Assembly: GCF_018130215.1 (NCBI RefSeq)
Contig: NZ_JAFCKQ010000031.1
Location: 21,973 to 85,972 of the forward strand
Reading direction: 5' to 3'
DNA length: 64,000 nucleotides
Source of the DNA: Bradyrhizobium jicamae
Lineage (GTDB): Bacteria; Pseudomonadota; Alphaproteobacteria; Rhizobiales; Xanthobacteraceae
A program made the translations under genes and the position numbers. Every line of letters starts with the position of its first letter. Position 1 is the first letter of the stretch. A model generated the notes under the pieces. That model was given only the letters and a program-made list of their open reading frames with translations, ran no database searches and was not told where the DNA came from. Positions 34,123 through 42,742 of this stretch are shown here, piece after piece.

Positions 34123-36168
34123 ATGCGATCTCTGTATCGACTGCTTGCTGTATTGCTGCTGTGCGCGTCATCGGCCATGGCGTCGGAGCACTCGGCCTGG
34201 GAGTTCTGGGGCGGTGATCGCGGTGGACAGCGCTTTTCCGAACTGACGCAGATCACGCCTGACAATGTCGGCAACCTCGTACGCGCCTGGACGTTCCACA
34301 CCGGCGATCTCGCGGCGCGCGCCCCCGAGGTGATGAAGCGCACCAAGTTCGAGACCACCCCGCTGTTGGTCGAGGACAGCCTGATCTTCTGCAGCCCGTT
34401 CAACGAGGTGATTGCGCTCGATCCCGGCAGCGGCGCGCAGAAATGGCGCTACGATCCGAAGATCAGCACTGCACAGCGGCCGGCCAACCGCTTCGTCTGT
34501 CGCGGCGTCGCCTATTGGGTCGATGATCGCGCTGCGGAAGGCACCGCCTGCCGGTCGCGGATCTTCACCGGCACGAATGACGCGCGCCTGATCGCGCTCG
34601 ATGCGAAGACCGGAAAACCCTGCGCGGATTTCGGCAGCGGCGGCGAGGTCAGGATCGATCCCGGCACGAGGCTCGAATGGCCCGGCGAATTCCAGATCAC
34701 GTCGGCGCCGGTGACCGGGCATGGCGTCGTGGTGGTGGGCTCGTCGATCTCGGACAACCGCCGCGTCGATGCGCCGGGCGGGGCGGTGCGTGCCTATGAC
34801 GCGCGGACCGGGCAGCCGCGCTGGAGTTTTGATCCGCTCGTGCGTGACGGGGTCGCCGCCGGAGGCGGCAATGTGTGGGCGCCGATGTCGGTCGACGAGG
34901 CAAGAGGCCTGGTGTTCCTGCCGACGACGTCGCCGAGCCCGGACTTCTGGGGCGGCAAGCGGCCGGGCAACAATGAGCACGCCAACTCCGTTGTGGCGCT
35001 GCGGATCGAGACCGGCGAACTGGCCTGGGCCTTCCAGACCGTGCATCACGACGTCTGGGATTACGACCTGCCGGCGCAGCCGACACTGGCGCGGATCGAC
35101 ACCGGCGATGGCATGCGCGACGTCGTGATCCAGCCGACCAAGCAGGCCTTCGTGTTCGTGCTCGACCGCGACACCGGCAAGCCGGTCTGGCCGGTCGAGG
35201 AGCGCGCGGTGCCGCAGGATGGCGCGGAGGGCGAAGTTCTGTCGCCGACGCAGCCGTTCCCGACCCACGTGCCGCCGCTGATGCCGCAGCGGATCACGGC
35301 CGACGACGTGGTAGGTGGCCTCGACCGTTCGGCCTGCGAGAAACTGCTTGGCGCCTCGCGCAATGAAGGCCTCTTCACGCCGCCCTCGACGCAAGGCACG
35401 GTGATCTACCCGATGACCGGCGGCGGCGTGAACTGGGGCAGCGCGGCGTTCGATCCCGTCAACCAGATCCTCTACGCCAACACCAGCCACGCCATCCACA
35501 TCGTCAAGCTGATCCCGCGCGAGGAGGCCAGGGGATTCAGTTCGCCGCCCGGCCATGATTTCGGCCCGCAGGCGGGGACGCCGTTTGCGATGTCGCGCTG
35601 GCTTGCGACGTCGCCGCTCGGCATGCTCTGCCACAAGCCGCCCTGGGGCGAGATGGTCGCGGTCGACCTGAAGGCCGGCAGGATCCTCTGGCATTCGTCG
35701 GTCGGCACCACCGAGGATCTGGCGCCGCTCGGCATTGCGCTCCATACCGGCACGCCGCTGGTCAACGGCGTCGCGATCACCGCGGGCGGGCTGGTGTTCA
35801 CCGGCGCGGTGGATGCCTATCTGCGCGCCTTCGATGCGAAGTCGGGACGCGAGCTGTGGCAGGGCCGGCTGCCGGTGCCGGGCGTCGCCAATCCGATGAC
35901 CTATCTCTGGAAGGGCGAGCAGTATGTCGCGATCGGCGCCGGCGGGCATTCCGAAGCCGGCACCTCGATCGGAGACAGCGTGGTGGCGTTCCGCCTGGCG
36001 CGCCCGGGCGAGGGGCCGTCGCTGTGGTCGCGCACGATCGATCGTCCCGGCGGACGGTTCTTGGTCAAGGCGGTCGAGGCGGGTCTTGCGCTCGTCGCGC
36101 TTGTTGCACTCGTCGCGGTGCTGTGGCGTCGGCGGCGGGCGCGCCGCAACGTCGCTGCATCGTCATGA
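34123..36168 (+). CDS. PQQ-dependent (quinoprotein) dehydrogenase, glucose-dehydrogenase-like
   Basis: A 681-residue periplasmic quinoprotein with a signal peptide (about 1-20) and an eight-bladed propeller: N-terminal WEFWGGDRGGQRFSELTQI, RIFTGTNDARLIALDAKTG, FQTVHHDVWDYDLPAQPTL (cofactor region with His/Asp), and GGLVFTGAVDAYLRAFDAKSG. Unlike soluble GDH it ends with one membrane helix and a basic tail (AGLALVALVALVAVLWRRRRARRN), suggesting C-terminal anchoring. The substrate is a sugar or alcohol, undetermined. The start has a GGAGGAAG site; the cupin gene follows. Confidence 0.88.
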   Translation: MRSLYRLLAVLLLCASSAMASEHSAWEFWGGDRGGQRFSELTQITPDNVGNLVRAWTFHTGDLAARAPEVMKRTKFETTPLLVEDSLIFCSPFNEVIALDPGSGAQKWRYDPKISTAQRPANRFVCRGVAYWVDDRAAEGTACRSRIFTGTNDARLIALDAKTGKPCADFGSGGEVRIDPGTRLEWPGEFQITSAPVTGHGVVVVGSSISDNRRVDAPGGAVRAYDARTGQPRWSFDPLVRDGVAAGGGNVWAPMSVDEARGLVFLPTTSPSPDFWGGKRPGNNEHANSVVALRIETGELAWAFQTVHHDVWDYDLPAQPTLARIDTGDGMRDVVIQPTKQAFVFVLDRDTGKPVWPVEERAVPQDGAEGEVLSPTQPFPTHVPPLMPQRITADDVVGGLDRSACEKLLGASRNEGLFTPPSTQGTVIYPMTGGGVNWGSAAFDPVNQILYANTSHAIHIVKLIPREEARGFSSPPGHDFGPQAGTPFAMSRWLATSPLGMLCHKPPWGEMVAVDLKAGRILWHSSVGTTEDLAPLGIALHTGTPLVNGVAITAGGLVFTGAVDAYLRAFDAKSGRELWQGRLPVPGVANPMTYLWKGEQYVAIGAGGHSEAGTSIGDSVVAFRLARPGEGPSLWSRTIDRPGGRFLVKAVEAGLALVALVALVAVLWRRRRARRNVAASS

Positions 36169-36230
36169 ACGAGAGCGGCGCGTTGTCAAACCGAGCGGCC
36201 TTGTCTTTTCGAGCCCCGTGGCGAGAATTG

Positions 36231-36605
36231 ATGATCAGGAGTTATGGGGCGACGGCTGTGCGCATCCACAACATCTTTGCCGACGAAAACGGAGACACGC
36301 ATTTTCGTGACATCGACATCGACATGATCGAACACGGCCCTGATGGCTCAACTTCGGGACGGCTTCCTGCCACCGGGATCTATTTCCGCACGACCCCGGC
36401 CGATTGGTTCTTTGACTGGCACCCGGCTACTCGGCGGCAATACGTGATTAATCTCGACGCGCCCAACAAGATAACGGCCAGCGACGGAGAGACCCGCATC
36501 ATCGGCGTCGGCGAAATTATCTTGATTGAGGACTTGCACGGAAAGGGACATCTTTCTCAGGCGGTAGGGCAGATGAGGCGATCCGTGATGATCCCCATTG
36601 ACTGA
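36231..36605 (+). CDS. Small cupin-like protein
   Basis: A soluble protein of about 124 residues with the single-domain cupin look: HNIFADENGDTHFRDIDIDM, WFFDWHPATRRQYVINLDA, and GETRIIGVGEIILIEDLHGKGHLSQAV. Conserved His/Tyr residues could bind metal. The start is uncertain: ATG 36231 (GCGAGA upstream), GTG 36258 (GGGG upstream) or ATG 36165, which would overlap the dehydrogenase stop. Its place right behind the PQQ dehydrogenase suggests co-transcription. Confidence 0.75.
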   Translation: MIRSYGATAVRIHNIFADENGDTHFRDIDIDMIEHGPDGSTSGRLPATGIYFRTTPADWFFDWHPATRRQYVINLDAPNKITASDGETRIIGVGEIILIEDLHGKGHLSQAVGQMRRSVMIPID

Positions 36606-36815
36606 CCGCGAGGGAAGCTGACGTCACCGAGGAACGTGCGTGTCCGCTTAGGGTCAAAGCCGTCAATAGCGACGGAGCTGGGGGACTTCCGGTTCACGTC
36701 GGGAAGCCGACGTTCCCGATCGTCATACAGATCGTCGGCTAAGGGCCAAATCGGAAATGGCCACCCTGGCTCTACTTATCGGCTCGTCGCCCGGCAGGCC
36801 TTCCCGCTCGAGCCG

Positions 36816-37247
36816 TCAACGCGCAGCGTTGTAGACATCCCGCAGGACGTGCGTCTCAAGCTCCAGATCCTCCAGCCGATGCTTGACTATGTCGCCAATG
36901 CTGACGATACCGACGAGCTTGCCATCGCGCAGCACCGGCACGTGGCGCACGCGATGATGCGTCATCAGCTTCATCACGCGATCGACACTCTCCTCTGGAG
37001 ACACGCTGGTCACACCGTACTGCATGATTTCCTTCACAAGCGTCGACCCAGCTTCCTCGCCATAGCGAGAAAATGCGTGAACGATTTCGCGTTCGGTAAT
37101 GAGACCAAGAACTGAGTTCTCACTTGTCACCACGAGGGCACCAATATTCTTTGCGCGCAGCCAGTCTGCCGCCCTCTTGATGGTGACGTCCGCAGATATT
37201 GTTGTGACGTCGGTACCCTTCCGCTTCAGAATGTTTTCGATGGTCAT
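36816..37247 (-). CDS. Protein with two CBS domains
   Basis: A 143-residue protein made of a CBS pair: ISADVTIKRAADWLRAKNIGALVVTSENSVLGLITEREIV and VSPEESVDRVMKLMTHHRVRHVPVLRDGKLVGIVSIGDIV. CBS pairs bind adenosine ligands and act as energy or stress sensors. Stand-alone versions like this are common and may modulate other enzymes. The start has a GGGAGGAGAGC site. It converges with the cupin gene across about 210 bp of degraded-looking sequence. Confidence 0.9.
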   Translation of the reverse strand: MTIENILKRKGTDVTTISADVTIKRAADWLRAKNIGALVVTSENSVLGLITEREIVHAFSRYGEEAGSTLVKEIMQYGVTSVSPEESVDRVMKLMTHHRVRHVPVLRDGKLVGIVSIGDIVKHRLEDLELETHVLRDVYNAAR

Positions 37248-37651
37248 GCTCTCCTCCCATCGTATGGGTCAGCCGCCTGTCTCGCGAATGCGACTGGAAA
37301 CATGTAGACGCAAACCTTACCACTTTTGCGGACGGGCGGAAGAATTGAAGCCTCTGAACGAACGTCAATTGTGCGTCACCGCAAACTTGATGAAGTCCGC
37401 GATGGGTCATTCTCGACGGATTTCAACGGGCTTCGCAATGTCCGCTTCTGCGGAAACGGACATTGGACCGCTGGCGTTTATGAGTACACGCCCTGGATCG
37501 GTGCACGGCATTGCCCCCTTGGGTTGGGGCTGTGCGGCCATCGGGTAGCGCTGTGGGTCACGTTCGGCGCCCGTAAGTCCCCACTGTAAGTCTACTATCC
37601 GCCGGCAACATCGGCCCGCGCATTCTGACAAATAGAAATCGCTATATGGTC
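37248..37651. other. Gene-free stretch with degraded repeat sequence
   Basis: About 400 bp without a supportable gene. It contains several TCCGC/GCGGA units including a GTCCGCTTC/GAAACGGAC-like hairpin near 37440, similar in style to 36640-36760. I read this as a decayed interspersed sequence that yields spurious short frames; this is a weak judgement by eye. Confidence 0.35.
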
Positions 37652-38113
37652 TTATTGGGGAAGCATCGCGAACGCGCTGGACACCATCGCCACCGGCTTG
37701 TTGTCGGTGGCGGAGGAAAGCGTGACGCGGCCGAAGCTCATGGTGCGGCCGAGCCGCACCACGCGCGCATCCGCCAGCACGTCGGACGACATCACCGCGC
37801 GCATGAAATGCGTGGTCTGGTCGACCGTGGTCATGGGACGATAACCCTTGTTGGCGGCGAGATTGGCCAGCACCATGGCGGTGTCGGCAAACGCCATCAG
37901 CGCCTGGCCGCACACGATGCCGCCGTTGCGGCAGAGGCGTTCGGAGAACGGCATGCGCAGCACGGCGCCGGGCTGCCAGTCGGCCGCGTTGCCGGGCGGC
38001 GGCGTGAAGTCGAACTGCTCGACCGACAGGTTGAGGTCCAGCACCCATGGCGCAAACACCTCGCCGAGCACGCGTCGCGCGTCCTCGATCCCGAATTCAT
38101 TGGCCTGCTGCAT
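37652..38113 (-). CDS. PaaI-type hotdog thioesterase
   Basis: A 153-residue hotdog-fold protein: CRNGGIVCGQALMAFADTAMVLANLAANKGYRPMTTVDQTTHFMRAV contains the helix and the conserved Gly/Asp of PaaI-like acyl-CoA thioesterases. The start at 38113 has a GGGA-containing leader; an open frame to 38206 runs into the interspersed repeat and is rejected. It lies 136 bp downstream of the amidase gene on the same strand, with a repeat between them. Confidence 0.88.
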   Translation of the reverse strand: MQQANEFGIEDARRVLGEVFAPWVLDLNLSVEQFDFTPPPGNAADWQPGAVLRMPFSERLCRNGGIVCGQALMAFADTAMVLANLAANKGYRPMTTVDQTTHFMRAVMSSDVLADARVVRLGRTMSFGRVTLSSATDNKPVAMVSSAFAMLPQ

Positions 38114-38149
38114 GACGTCCCGTTCCCCCTGCTGATAGGTTGTTTGTTC

Positions 38150-38253
38150 TAGAGCATGATCCGGAAAAGTGTGTAGCGGTTTTCCGAAAAGATCATGCTC
38201 AAACAAAGAGCTAAAGCGCGATGACGATTCAGCCTTATCTCATCGCGCTTTAG
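38150..38253. repeat. Interspersed palindromic repeat, family 2, copy a
   Basis: Two adjoining hairpins: GAGCATGATC...GATCATGCTC with inner CGGAAAA/TTTTCCG arms, and AAAGCGCGATGA...TCATCGCGCTTT. The same two-hairpin unit occurs in opposite orientation at 45940-46043. Its end overlaps the amidase stop codon. Confidence 0.85.
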
Positions 38254-39725
38254 CCCTGCGTCACATGCACGCCCGGCTTTTCGCCGCCGTTCCACTTGCC
38301 GCCGATCGCGCGCTCGATCTGCGCGGCCAGCTGCAGCAACAGCCCGTCATTGGCCTGTTTCGCGATCGCCTGGATACCGAGCGGCAGGCCGTGCTCGTTG
38401 GTCGCGAGCGGCAGCGAGATCGCGGGGATGCCGCAGAGATTGGCGAGCGGCGTAAAGGCGAAATTGCGCCAGAGATTGCCGAACCAGTCCAGCACCGACG
38501 GATTGTCGCTGGTGGTCAGGTATTCCGTGGTGCCGACCTTCGGCGTAGGCAGCGCCGTGATCGGCGTCAGGATGATGTCCCAATCCTCGAAGAATGCGCC
38601 GAAGCCGCGCGAGGTGGTGTTGAAGACGGCCTGCATGCGCGCACGATCGGCGAATGAGGTGTGCCGGCCATGCTCCCAGATCCGGATATTGATCGGCTCG
38701 ATCAGCTCGGCTGGTGGCCGATCCAGTCCGCGCGCCGCGAGCATGTTGCTGATCACGACGGCGAAATTACTGATGTAGCAGGTGGTCTGCGCCGCGAACG
38801 CTTCGCGATAGTCGATTGCGGGCAGGGCAAGGTCGACCCGATGGCCGAGGCCAACGAGGAAGCGGCCGACCCGCTCGAGCTCGGAGGCAATGTGCGGTGT
38901 CGCGCGATAGTCGCCCCATTGATGCGACAGCGCGATTTTCAGCGGCGCCGGATCGCGCGCGATGGTCGCCGTGTACGGCTCGGACGGGGTCCAGAACGGC
39001 ATGAATTCGCCGGGCGCGCCGCCGCGGCAGGCGTCGACAAAGGCCGCGGTGTCGCGCACCGAGCGCGACTGGCAGCCCTGGATCGAGACCAGCCCCGAGA
39101 GATCGGACAGGTGTGGCGCCAGCGAGAACACGCCGCGCGAGACTTTCAACCCGATATTGCCGTTGACGCCGGCGGGGATGCGGATCGAGCCGCCGCCGTC
39201 GGTCGCGTGTGCGATCGGCACCACGCCGGCTGCGACCATCGCCGCGCTGCCGGCCGACGAGCCGCAGGTGGTGTAGTCGGTATTCCAGGGGTTGCGCGTG
39301 ATGTAGACGGCCGGGTTCTCGGCCGAGCTGCACACCCCGAATTCCGGCGTCGTGGTGCGGCCGATCAGATTGAGCCCGGCCTTGCGCAGCTTGGTGGTGA
39401 GGAAGGTGTCCGCCGCGGCGCGGTTGCCGCGCATCATCAGCGAGCCCATTTCCTGCAGGCGCCCCTTCATCGTGGGGCCGAGATCCTTCATCAGGAAGGG
39501 CAGGCCGGCGAAAGGCCCGTCAAGATCGGCGCCATCGCGCGAAGGGTCAGCGATCACGTCGTCGAACAGCTCGACCACGCCGGAGAGCGCACCATCGACC
39601 TTGGCGACACCGGCCTCGGCCTGTGCCGCCAGCTCCCGAGGGCTGATCTCGCCCCGCCGGACGCGCGCGGCGAGTGCCATCCCGTCATGCTGCGCCCACT
39701 CGTCCCAGCTCATCGCCAAAGTCAT
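38250..39725 (-). CDS. Amidase signature family enzyme
   Basis: Amidase-signature enzymes hydrolyse amide bonds with a Ser-cisSer-Lys triad. Here Lys80 lies in PFAGLPFLMKDLG, the cis-Ser in CGSSAGSAA (Ser156/157) and the nucleophile Ser180 in DGGGSIRIPAG. Length (491) and the C-terminal LANLCGIPAISLPL fit. The start ATG 39725 has an AAGGAA site. Substrate is unknown; no Gat partner genes are nearby, so it is unlikely to be GatA. The TAA stop lies within the edge of the repeat at 38150. Confidence 0.92.
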   Translation of the reverse strand: MTLAMSWDEWAQHDGMALAARVRRGEISPRELAAQAEAGVAKVDGALSGVVELFDDVIADPSRDGADLDGPFAGLPFLMKDLGPTMKGRLQEMGSLMMRGNRAAADTFLTTKLRKAGLNLIGRTTTPEFGVCSSAENPAVYITRNPWNTDYTTCGSSAGSAAMVAAGVVPIAHATDGGGSIRIPAGVNGNIGLKVSRGVFSLAPHLSDLSGLVSIQGCQSRSVRDTAAFVDACRGGAPGEFMPFWTPSEPYTATIARDPAPLKIALSHQWGDYRATPHIASELERVGRFLVGLGHRVDLALPAIDYREAFAAQTTCYISNFAVVISNMLAARGLDRPPAELIEPINIRIWEHGRHTSFADRARMQAVFNTTSRGFGAFFEDWDIILTPITALPTPKVGTTEYLTTSDNPSVLDWFGNLWRNFAFTPLANLCGIPAISLPLATNEHGLPLGIQAIAKQANDGLLLQLAAQIERAIGGKWNGGEKPGVHVTQG

Positions 39726-39888
39726 GTCGATTCCTTTTCTGCTTTGTTTCGTACTGTAATTTGCTGCCGCCGCGGGTCAAATCACCGCAGGATGTGACGG
39801 CGCAGGGCCGCTCCCTGAGGTGTCCGGTGGCTTGAAAATGCCCCAGTTTTGAGGCCGTATGGCGCCTCGTCAGGGGATGGGGACATCC

Positions 39889-40020
39889 ATGTTTCGCAGG
39901 TTGATAATGCTGGGCAGCGTGATTGCGGTCGGATTCGCGCTCAATGGCTGCACCAAGTGCGGTCCGATCTGGGATGACTGGGTGCAGTCGCCGAAGACCT
40001 GCAAATCAGACAACCTGTAG
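39889..40020 (+). CDS. Tiny putative lipoprotein (43 aa)
   Basis: The frame starts at ATG 39889, 6 bp after a GGGG run, and codes for 43 residues. The first 20 form a hydrophobic signal ending ALNGC, a lipobox, followed by a Cys-containing short mature part (TKCGPIWDDWVQSPKTCKSDNL) with two further Cys that could form a disulfide. It resembles entericidin-like or other small lipoproteins in size but I do not recognise a family. It precedes another small secreted-protein gene by 75 bp. Confidence 0.6.
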   Translation: MFRRLIMLGSVIAVGFALNGCTKCGPIWDDWVQSPKTCKSDNL

Positions 40021-40095
40021 AGCGCGCGCGAGGCGCGTCGGGCGGTGGTTTATTGCGGTGATCAACCGCGTTGGAAATACAAACGGAGCGTCCCA

Positions 40096-40380
40096 ATGAG
40101 AATTCTGAGCGCGGTTGTGGTCGCGGTGCTGTTCACGGCGCCGGCCCTTGCGCAGATGCCGCATATCAACATGCTTCCCGAGGACAAGTACAAGACCGAC
40201 GATGAGAGGGAGCAGGACAAGGCCAACCAGAAGGCCTACAAGGACTCGCTGAGCAAGATTCCGGATGCCAAGGGCTCGTCAGATCCCTGGGGCGCGGTGC
40301 GCAGCGACGCGCCGAAGGCGGCGGCCCATCCCGCCAAGCCGAAGACCAAGACCGGAAGCGCCGCGAAGGCCGGCCAGTAA
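40096..40380 (+). CDS. Small secreted protein, DPWG family member 2
   Basis: A 94-residue product with a signal peptide (RILSAVVVAVLFTAPALAQ) and a charged, likely disordered mature part ending in Lys/Ala-rich repeats. The motif KAYKDSLSKIPDAKGSSDPWG aligns with the product of 33741-33971. The shared core reads K-A-Y-K-x2-L-x2-I-P-x2-K-x3-D-P-W-G. The function is unknown. Confidence 0.75.
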   Translation: MRILSAVVVAVLFTAPALAQMPHINMLPEDKYKTDDEREQDKANQKAYKDSLSKIPDAKGSSDPWGAVRSDAPKAAAHPAKPKTKTGSAAKAGQ

Positions 40381-40478
40381 GGCTCCTCCGCACCGCGGCG
40401 GAGGCTGCGCGCGGACTCGGATTCGGCAGGCGCGCGCCCTATATTGGGGGCGTCGTCAGTTGGTTCGGAGTTGCGACA

Positions 40479-40709
40479 ATGGTGTTTCGTCCGCGCGATC
40501 TCGCCAGCCGCATGGCAGGGCGGCGAAAGCCGGATGACGGCTTTCTGCGCGAGACCTTCACCTTGCCGCGCGATCAGGCGCGCTCCCGCGCCCGCGACTT
40601 CCTCGCGCGCTACCCGAAGGCCGCCTATATGAGTTCGGTGGAGAGCTGGCGCGAACTCCCCGGCGGCGACATCGAGTTCACGATGCGGCGTCTCGCCAGC
40701 GCCGACTAA
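40479..40709 (+). CDS. Small conserved-looking hypothetical protein
   Basis: A 76-residue soluble, basic protein (FRPRDLASRMAGRRKPDDGF; RARDFLARYPKAAYMSSVESWRELPGGDIEFTMRRL). Codon use matches the neighbours and the chain has a plausible helix then strand layout, but no named family is recognised. It is followed by an interspersed repeat at 40728. Confidence 0.55.
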   Translation: MVFRPRDLASRMAGRRKPDDGFLRETFTLPRDQARSRARDFLARYPKAAYMSSVESWRELPGGDIEFTMRRLASAD

Positions 40710-40727
40710 CTTTTCAGCCCGGATTCT

Positions 40728-40790
40728 TGTTTTGACGCGCTTTCTTCACGCGTACCGGTGTCCCATCGCATCGAAAGCGCTTTCTAATCC
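40728..40790 (-). repeat. Interspersed palindromic repeat, family 1, copy b
   Basis: On the minus strand this reads close to the unit after cckA (6263-6322), sharing CGCGTGAAGAAAGCGCGTC. It lies between the 3' ends of two convergent small genes. Confidence 0.7.
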
Positions 40791-40987
40791 TTGTCGTTCT
40801 CGCGTGCCTGTTGCTGCTGGATCTTTTTCAGCTCACGGTCGATCCGCAACTCGACGCGGCGGATCGCCAGCAAATTGAGTTTGGCCTCGGTCCTTCCGGT
40901 GAAGGCGCGGTCTCCGATCTGGAAGCGCCAGGCCCAGATGCCGATCGCAACCTGGGTGACGCTGAACTCGACGCCCCTGTGAATCAT
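40784..40987 (-). CDS. Small conserved-looking hypothetical protein
   Basis: A 67-residue product: MIHRGVEFSVTQVAIG then WAWRFQIGDRAFTGRTEAKL and LLAIRRVELRIDRELKKIQQ. The first half looks like a small antiparallel sheet and the second an amphipathic helix. I think I recognise this as a recurrent small protein of Bradyrhizobium, with no assigned function. Its start is 55-80 bp from a tiny divergent frame at 41043-41174. Confidence 0.6.
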   Translation of the reverse strand: MIHRGVEFSVTQVAIGIWAWRFQIGDRAFTGRTEAKLNLLAIRRVELRIDRELKKIQQQQARENDKD

Positions 40988-41042
40988 GGATGACGGCTCC
41001 GCGGGACCAAAAGGCGGGCGTTGGGATATTAAACTGTAAGTT

Positions 41043-41174
41043 GTGACAATTAATAACGCTCGTCAAATGATAGGTGAGGAGCGACGTCGCTTCGCATGTC
41101 CGCATTGCCATGAACCGCCGGAACTGGTGCGCCGGCAACGTCGCCGGCATGGCGGGGAGGTGCTTGCAGTTTGA
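41043..41174 (+). CDS. Tiny CPHC-containing reading frame (35-43 aa)
   Basis: From GTG 41043 (43 codons) or ATG 41067 (35 codons) the frame codes for a basic peptide with FACPHCHEPPELVRRQRRR, a CxxC knuckle like those of the other small zinc-ribbon genes here. No good ribosome site was found, and only one CxxC is present. It is recorded as a weak candidate. Confidence 0.3.
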   Translation: MTINNARQMIGEERRRFACPHCHEPPELVRRQRRRHGGEVLAV

Positions 41175-41476
41175 GAACCGGCTGGACCGACAATTATTCC
41201 TCGTCGGAAATCCGCTGTAACGAACACCAATGGAACCCGGCTGTCCACCGAAGGCTACGCACTTTTTTCAAGCCCCAGGACAATACCAAAGTAGTAGGTA
41301 GGGACAGTCGCCAGAGCTCGATCAAACCGCCGCGCGGCACCGACACCTCTCGGTAGCCTGTTGATCTTCAAGTAGAAACGGCACTGGAACTTTGTTCTGC
41401 CCCGGAGAACTACGGATACCTGCCTGCGATTGGCGTGTTGTGCGATAATGCGGCGGATCGGAGCAGGCACCGCCGG

Positions 41477-41590
41477 ATGGAACCCTATCATTCGCGGGAG
41501 AAAGCCAGGATCACTGCCGGCGCGGTTGCGGCCGTCGTGACGACGGCGATGCTGTTCGTGATTTTGTTCGCAGTTCTGATCACCCCATAG
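41477..41590 (+). CDS. Single-span membrane microprotein (37 aa)
   Basis: ATG 41477 opens a 37-codon frame: a charged N-terminus (MEPYHSREKAR) and one membrane helix (ITAGAVAAVVTTAMLFVILFAVLITP). A GGAG lies 12 bp upstream, a little far. The composition is that of a genuine single-span microprotein rather than random GC-rich sequence. No family recognised. Confidence 0.45.
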   Translation: MEPYHSREKARITAGAVAAVVTTAMLFVILFAVLITP

Positions 41591-42021
41591 GCACGTCAGT
41601 TCGGTAACGGGTCGTCACCTGCGAAGGCCGCGAGGATGAATGGTTTTCGGCTCCGGTCGGAAGGCACGACGGAACAAATCAGGACGCTATCCGAAATGGC
41701 TAATCCGGATCGGTTCTCGTTTTGCCGCACTTTCGCGAGTAGAAATGGATTCGCGCTCTGATGAGCGTTGGAAGGGGACGGCTCCGGCGTTTCACCTGCC
41801 AGCCCCAGGCGCCGGGGCCGTTCCGCGCAAGTCGCTCACAGCACAACGCCGCCCGCTTGAATACCTGCGGACGGCGTCGGCTCTAGCCCCAGGAAGGTCG
41901 CGGCAAAATCCTGGCTTGTGTGAGTACGAACGACACCCGAAAAAGGTTCAGAGGCTGGAGTCCGTATGATTGCGGTCCTCCAGCAGGACCATGGGAAGCG
42001 TCCGGGTGACTGACATCCTTC

Positions 42022-42059
42022 GGCCCCGCGAAGCCCTCTTCGCCGGGGCCGCCTTTTTT
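42022..42059 (+). terminator. Intrinsic terminator (GGCCCC type)
   Basis: GGCCCCGCGAAG and CTTCGCCGGGGCC pair across a 4-nt loop with a one-base bulge, and TTTTTT follows. No protein gene ends immediately upstream on this strand, so the transcript may be a small RNA. Confidence 0.8.
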
Positions 42060-42253
42060 GGCGACGCTCGCTGCAGGGAGACCGTCTTCGCGAGTGCTGC
42101 GACCGTGTCATCCGGCATGCTCACCGCCAGCGTGGATTGGCTTTTGCCGAGGTGATCATTTGGAACAACGGGGCCCGCGCCGAGTCGATTCCCTGCTCCC
42201 GGTCTTAGCCCCCCAAAAAGCCCCAACCGGGAGTAAAACCCCACTTGGGTTGA

Positions 42254-42296
42254 CGATCCTCGGTGCAACCTACCCCCCGCGCCGGGGATCGTTTGG
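42254..42296 (+). terminator. Possible terminator-like hairpin
   Basis: CGATCCTCGG (42254-42263) pairs with CCGGGGATCG (42282-42291) with one G-T wobble; only TTTGG follows, so termination efficiency is doubtful. Confidence 0.35.
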
Positions 42297-42376
42297 CCGC
42301 AAAATTTTACGCTGCCGTTCTCTTCATGCGAGCCCGGATCCATTGCGCTCGAAAACGCACTGCCTGGGACACGGCG

Positions 42377-42673
42377 CTATTCGTCGTCGCTCTCCGCATT
42401 CTGTCGCGTCTTTGATCCGGAGCGACCACTGAAGCTTCGAGAGGTCCCGGCTGCGTTGGTCGCGAACTTGTTCTCGTTCTCGCGCAACGCCTTCCTTATG
42501 CTCCTGGCGGTCTGCATTGCGCGCTTGATGTTGGGGTTGGGCGAATCGTTATCGAAGAAAAGCACGATCTCGCAGCTCGGGCACTGCCGCGAATAGCCGT
42601 TCCGCAGCCGCCTGGCGCGATCACGGAAGACGTTCTTGCAGCGCGCGCAGCGGATCTGGACGGTGTCTTCCAA
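42377..42673 (-). CDS. Small zinc-ribbon protein, family Z member 1
   Basis: A 98-residue protein with two CxxC knuckles: IRCARCKNVFRDRARRLRNG and YSRQCPSCEIVLFFD, then a helical basic stretch (NIKRAMQTARSIRKAL) and a Ser/Arg/Lys tail. The product of 43025-43240 shares the layout and many residues (CxRCxxxFRxxxxRLRxGYxxQCPxC...AM..AR.IR), so they are paralogues. The start is a TTG with AGGGG six bases upstream. Nucleic-acid or protein binding is inferred from the zinc ribbon. Confidence 0.75.
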   Translation of the reverse strand: MEDTVQIRCARCKNVFRDRARRLRNGYSRQCPSCEIVLFFDNDSPNPNIKRAMQTARSIRKALRENENKFATNAAGTSRSFSGRSGSKTRQNAESDDE

Positions 42674-42742
42674 GGCGGCCCCTAGCTGAAGGATAGTGGC
42701 ACTGGAGAGGATCGACTCCCGGGCTTCCCGCGAATTCGCTCG

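Larger units (their letters stand above)
41591..42376. other. Gene-poor stretch with hairpins
   Basis: Nearly 790 bp without a convincing gene. It has an ACGCCG...CGGCGT hairpin near 41850, a strong terminator at 42022-42059, a CTCCCGGT/ACCGGGAG stem near 42200 and a 10-bp stem at 42254-42291. It may encode one or two small RNAs ending at those hairpins. A 41-codon frame at 41636-41761 lacks a proper ribosome site. Confidence 0.4.

Noticed and set aside
41255..41491. 78-codon minus-strand frame
   Set aside because: No credible ribosome site, no motif and an odd composition; it conflicts with the 37-codon membrane microprotein on the other strand.
41636..41761. 41-codon plus-strand frame
   Set aside because: The GAGG is too close to the ATG to serve as a ribosome site and the peptide shows no clear feature.
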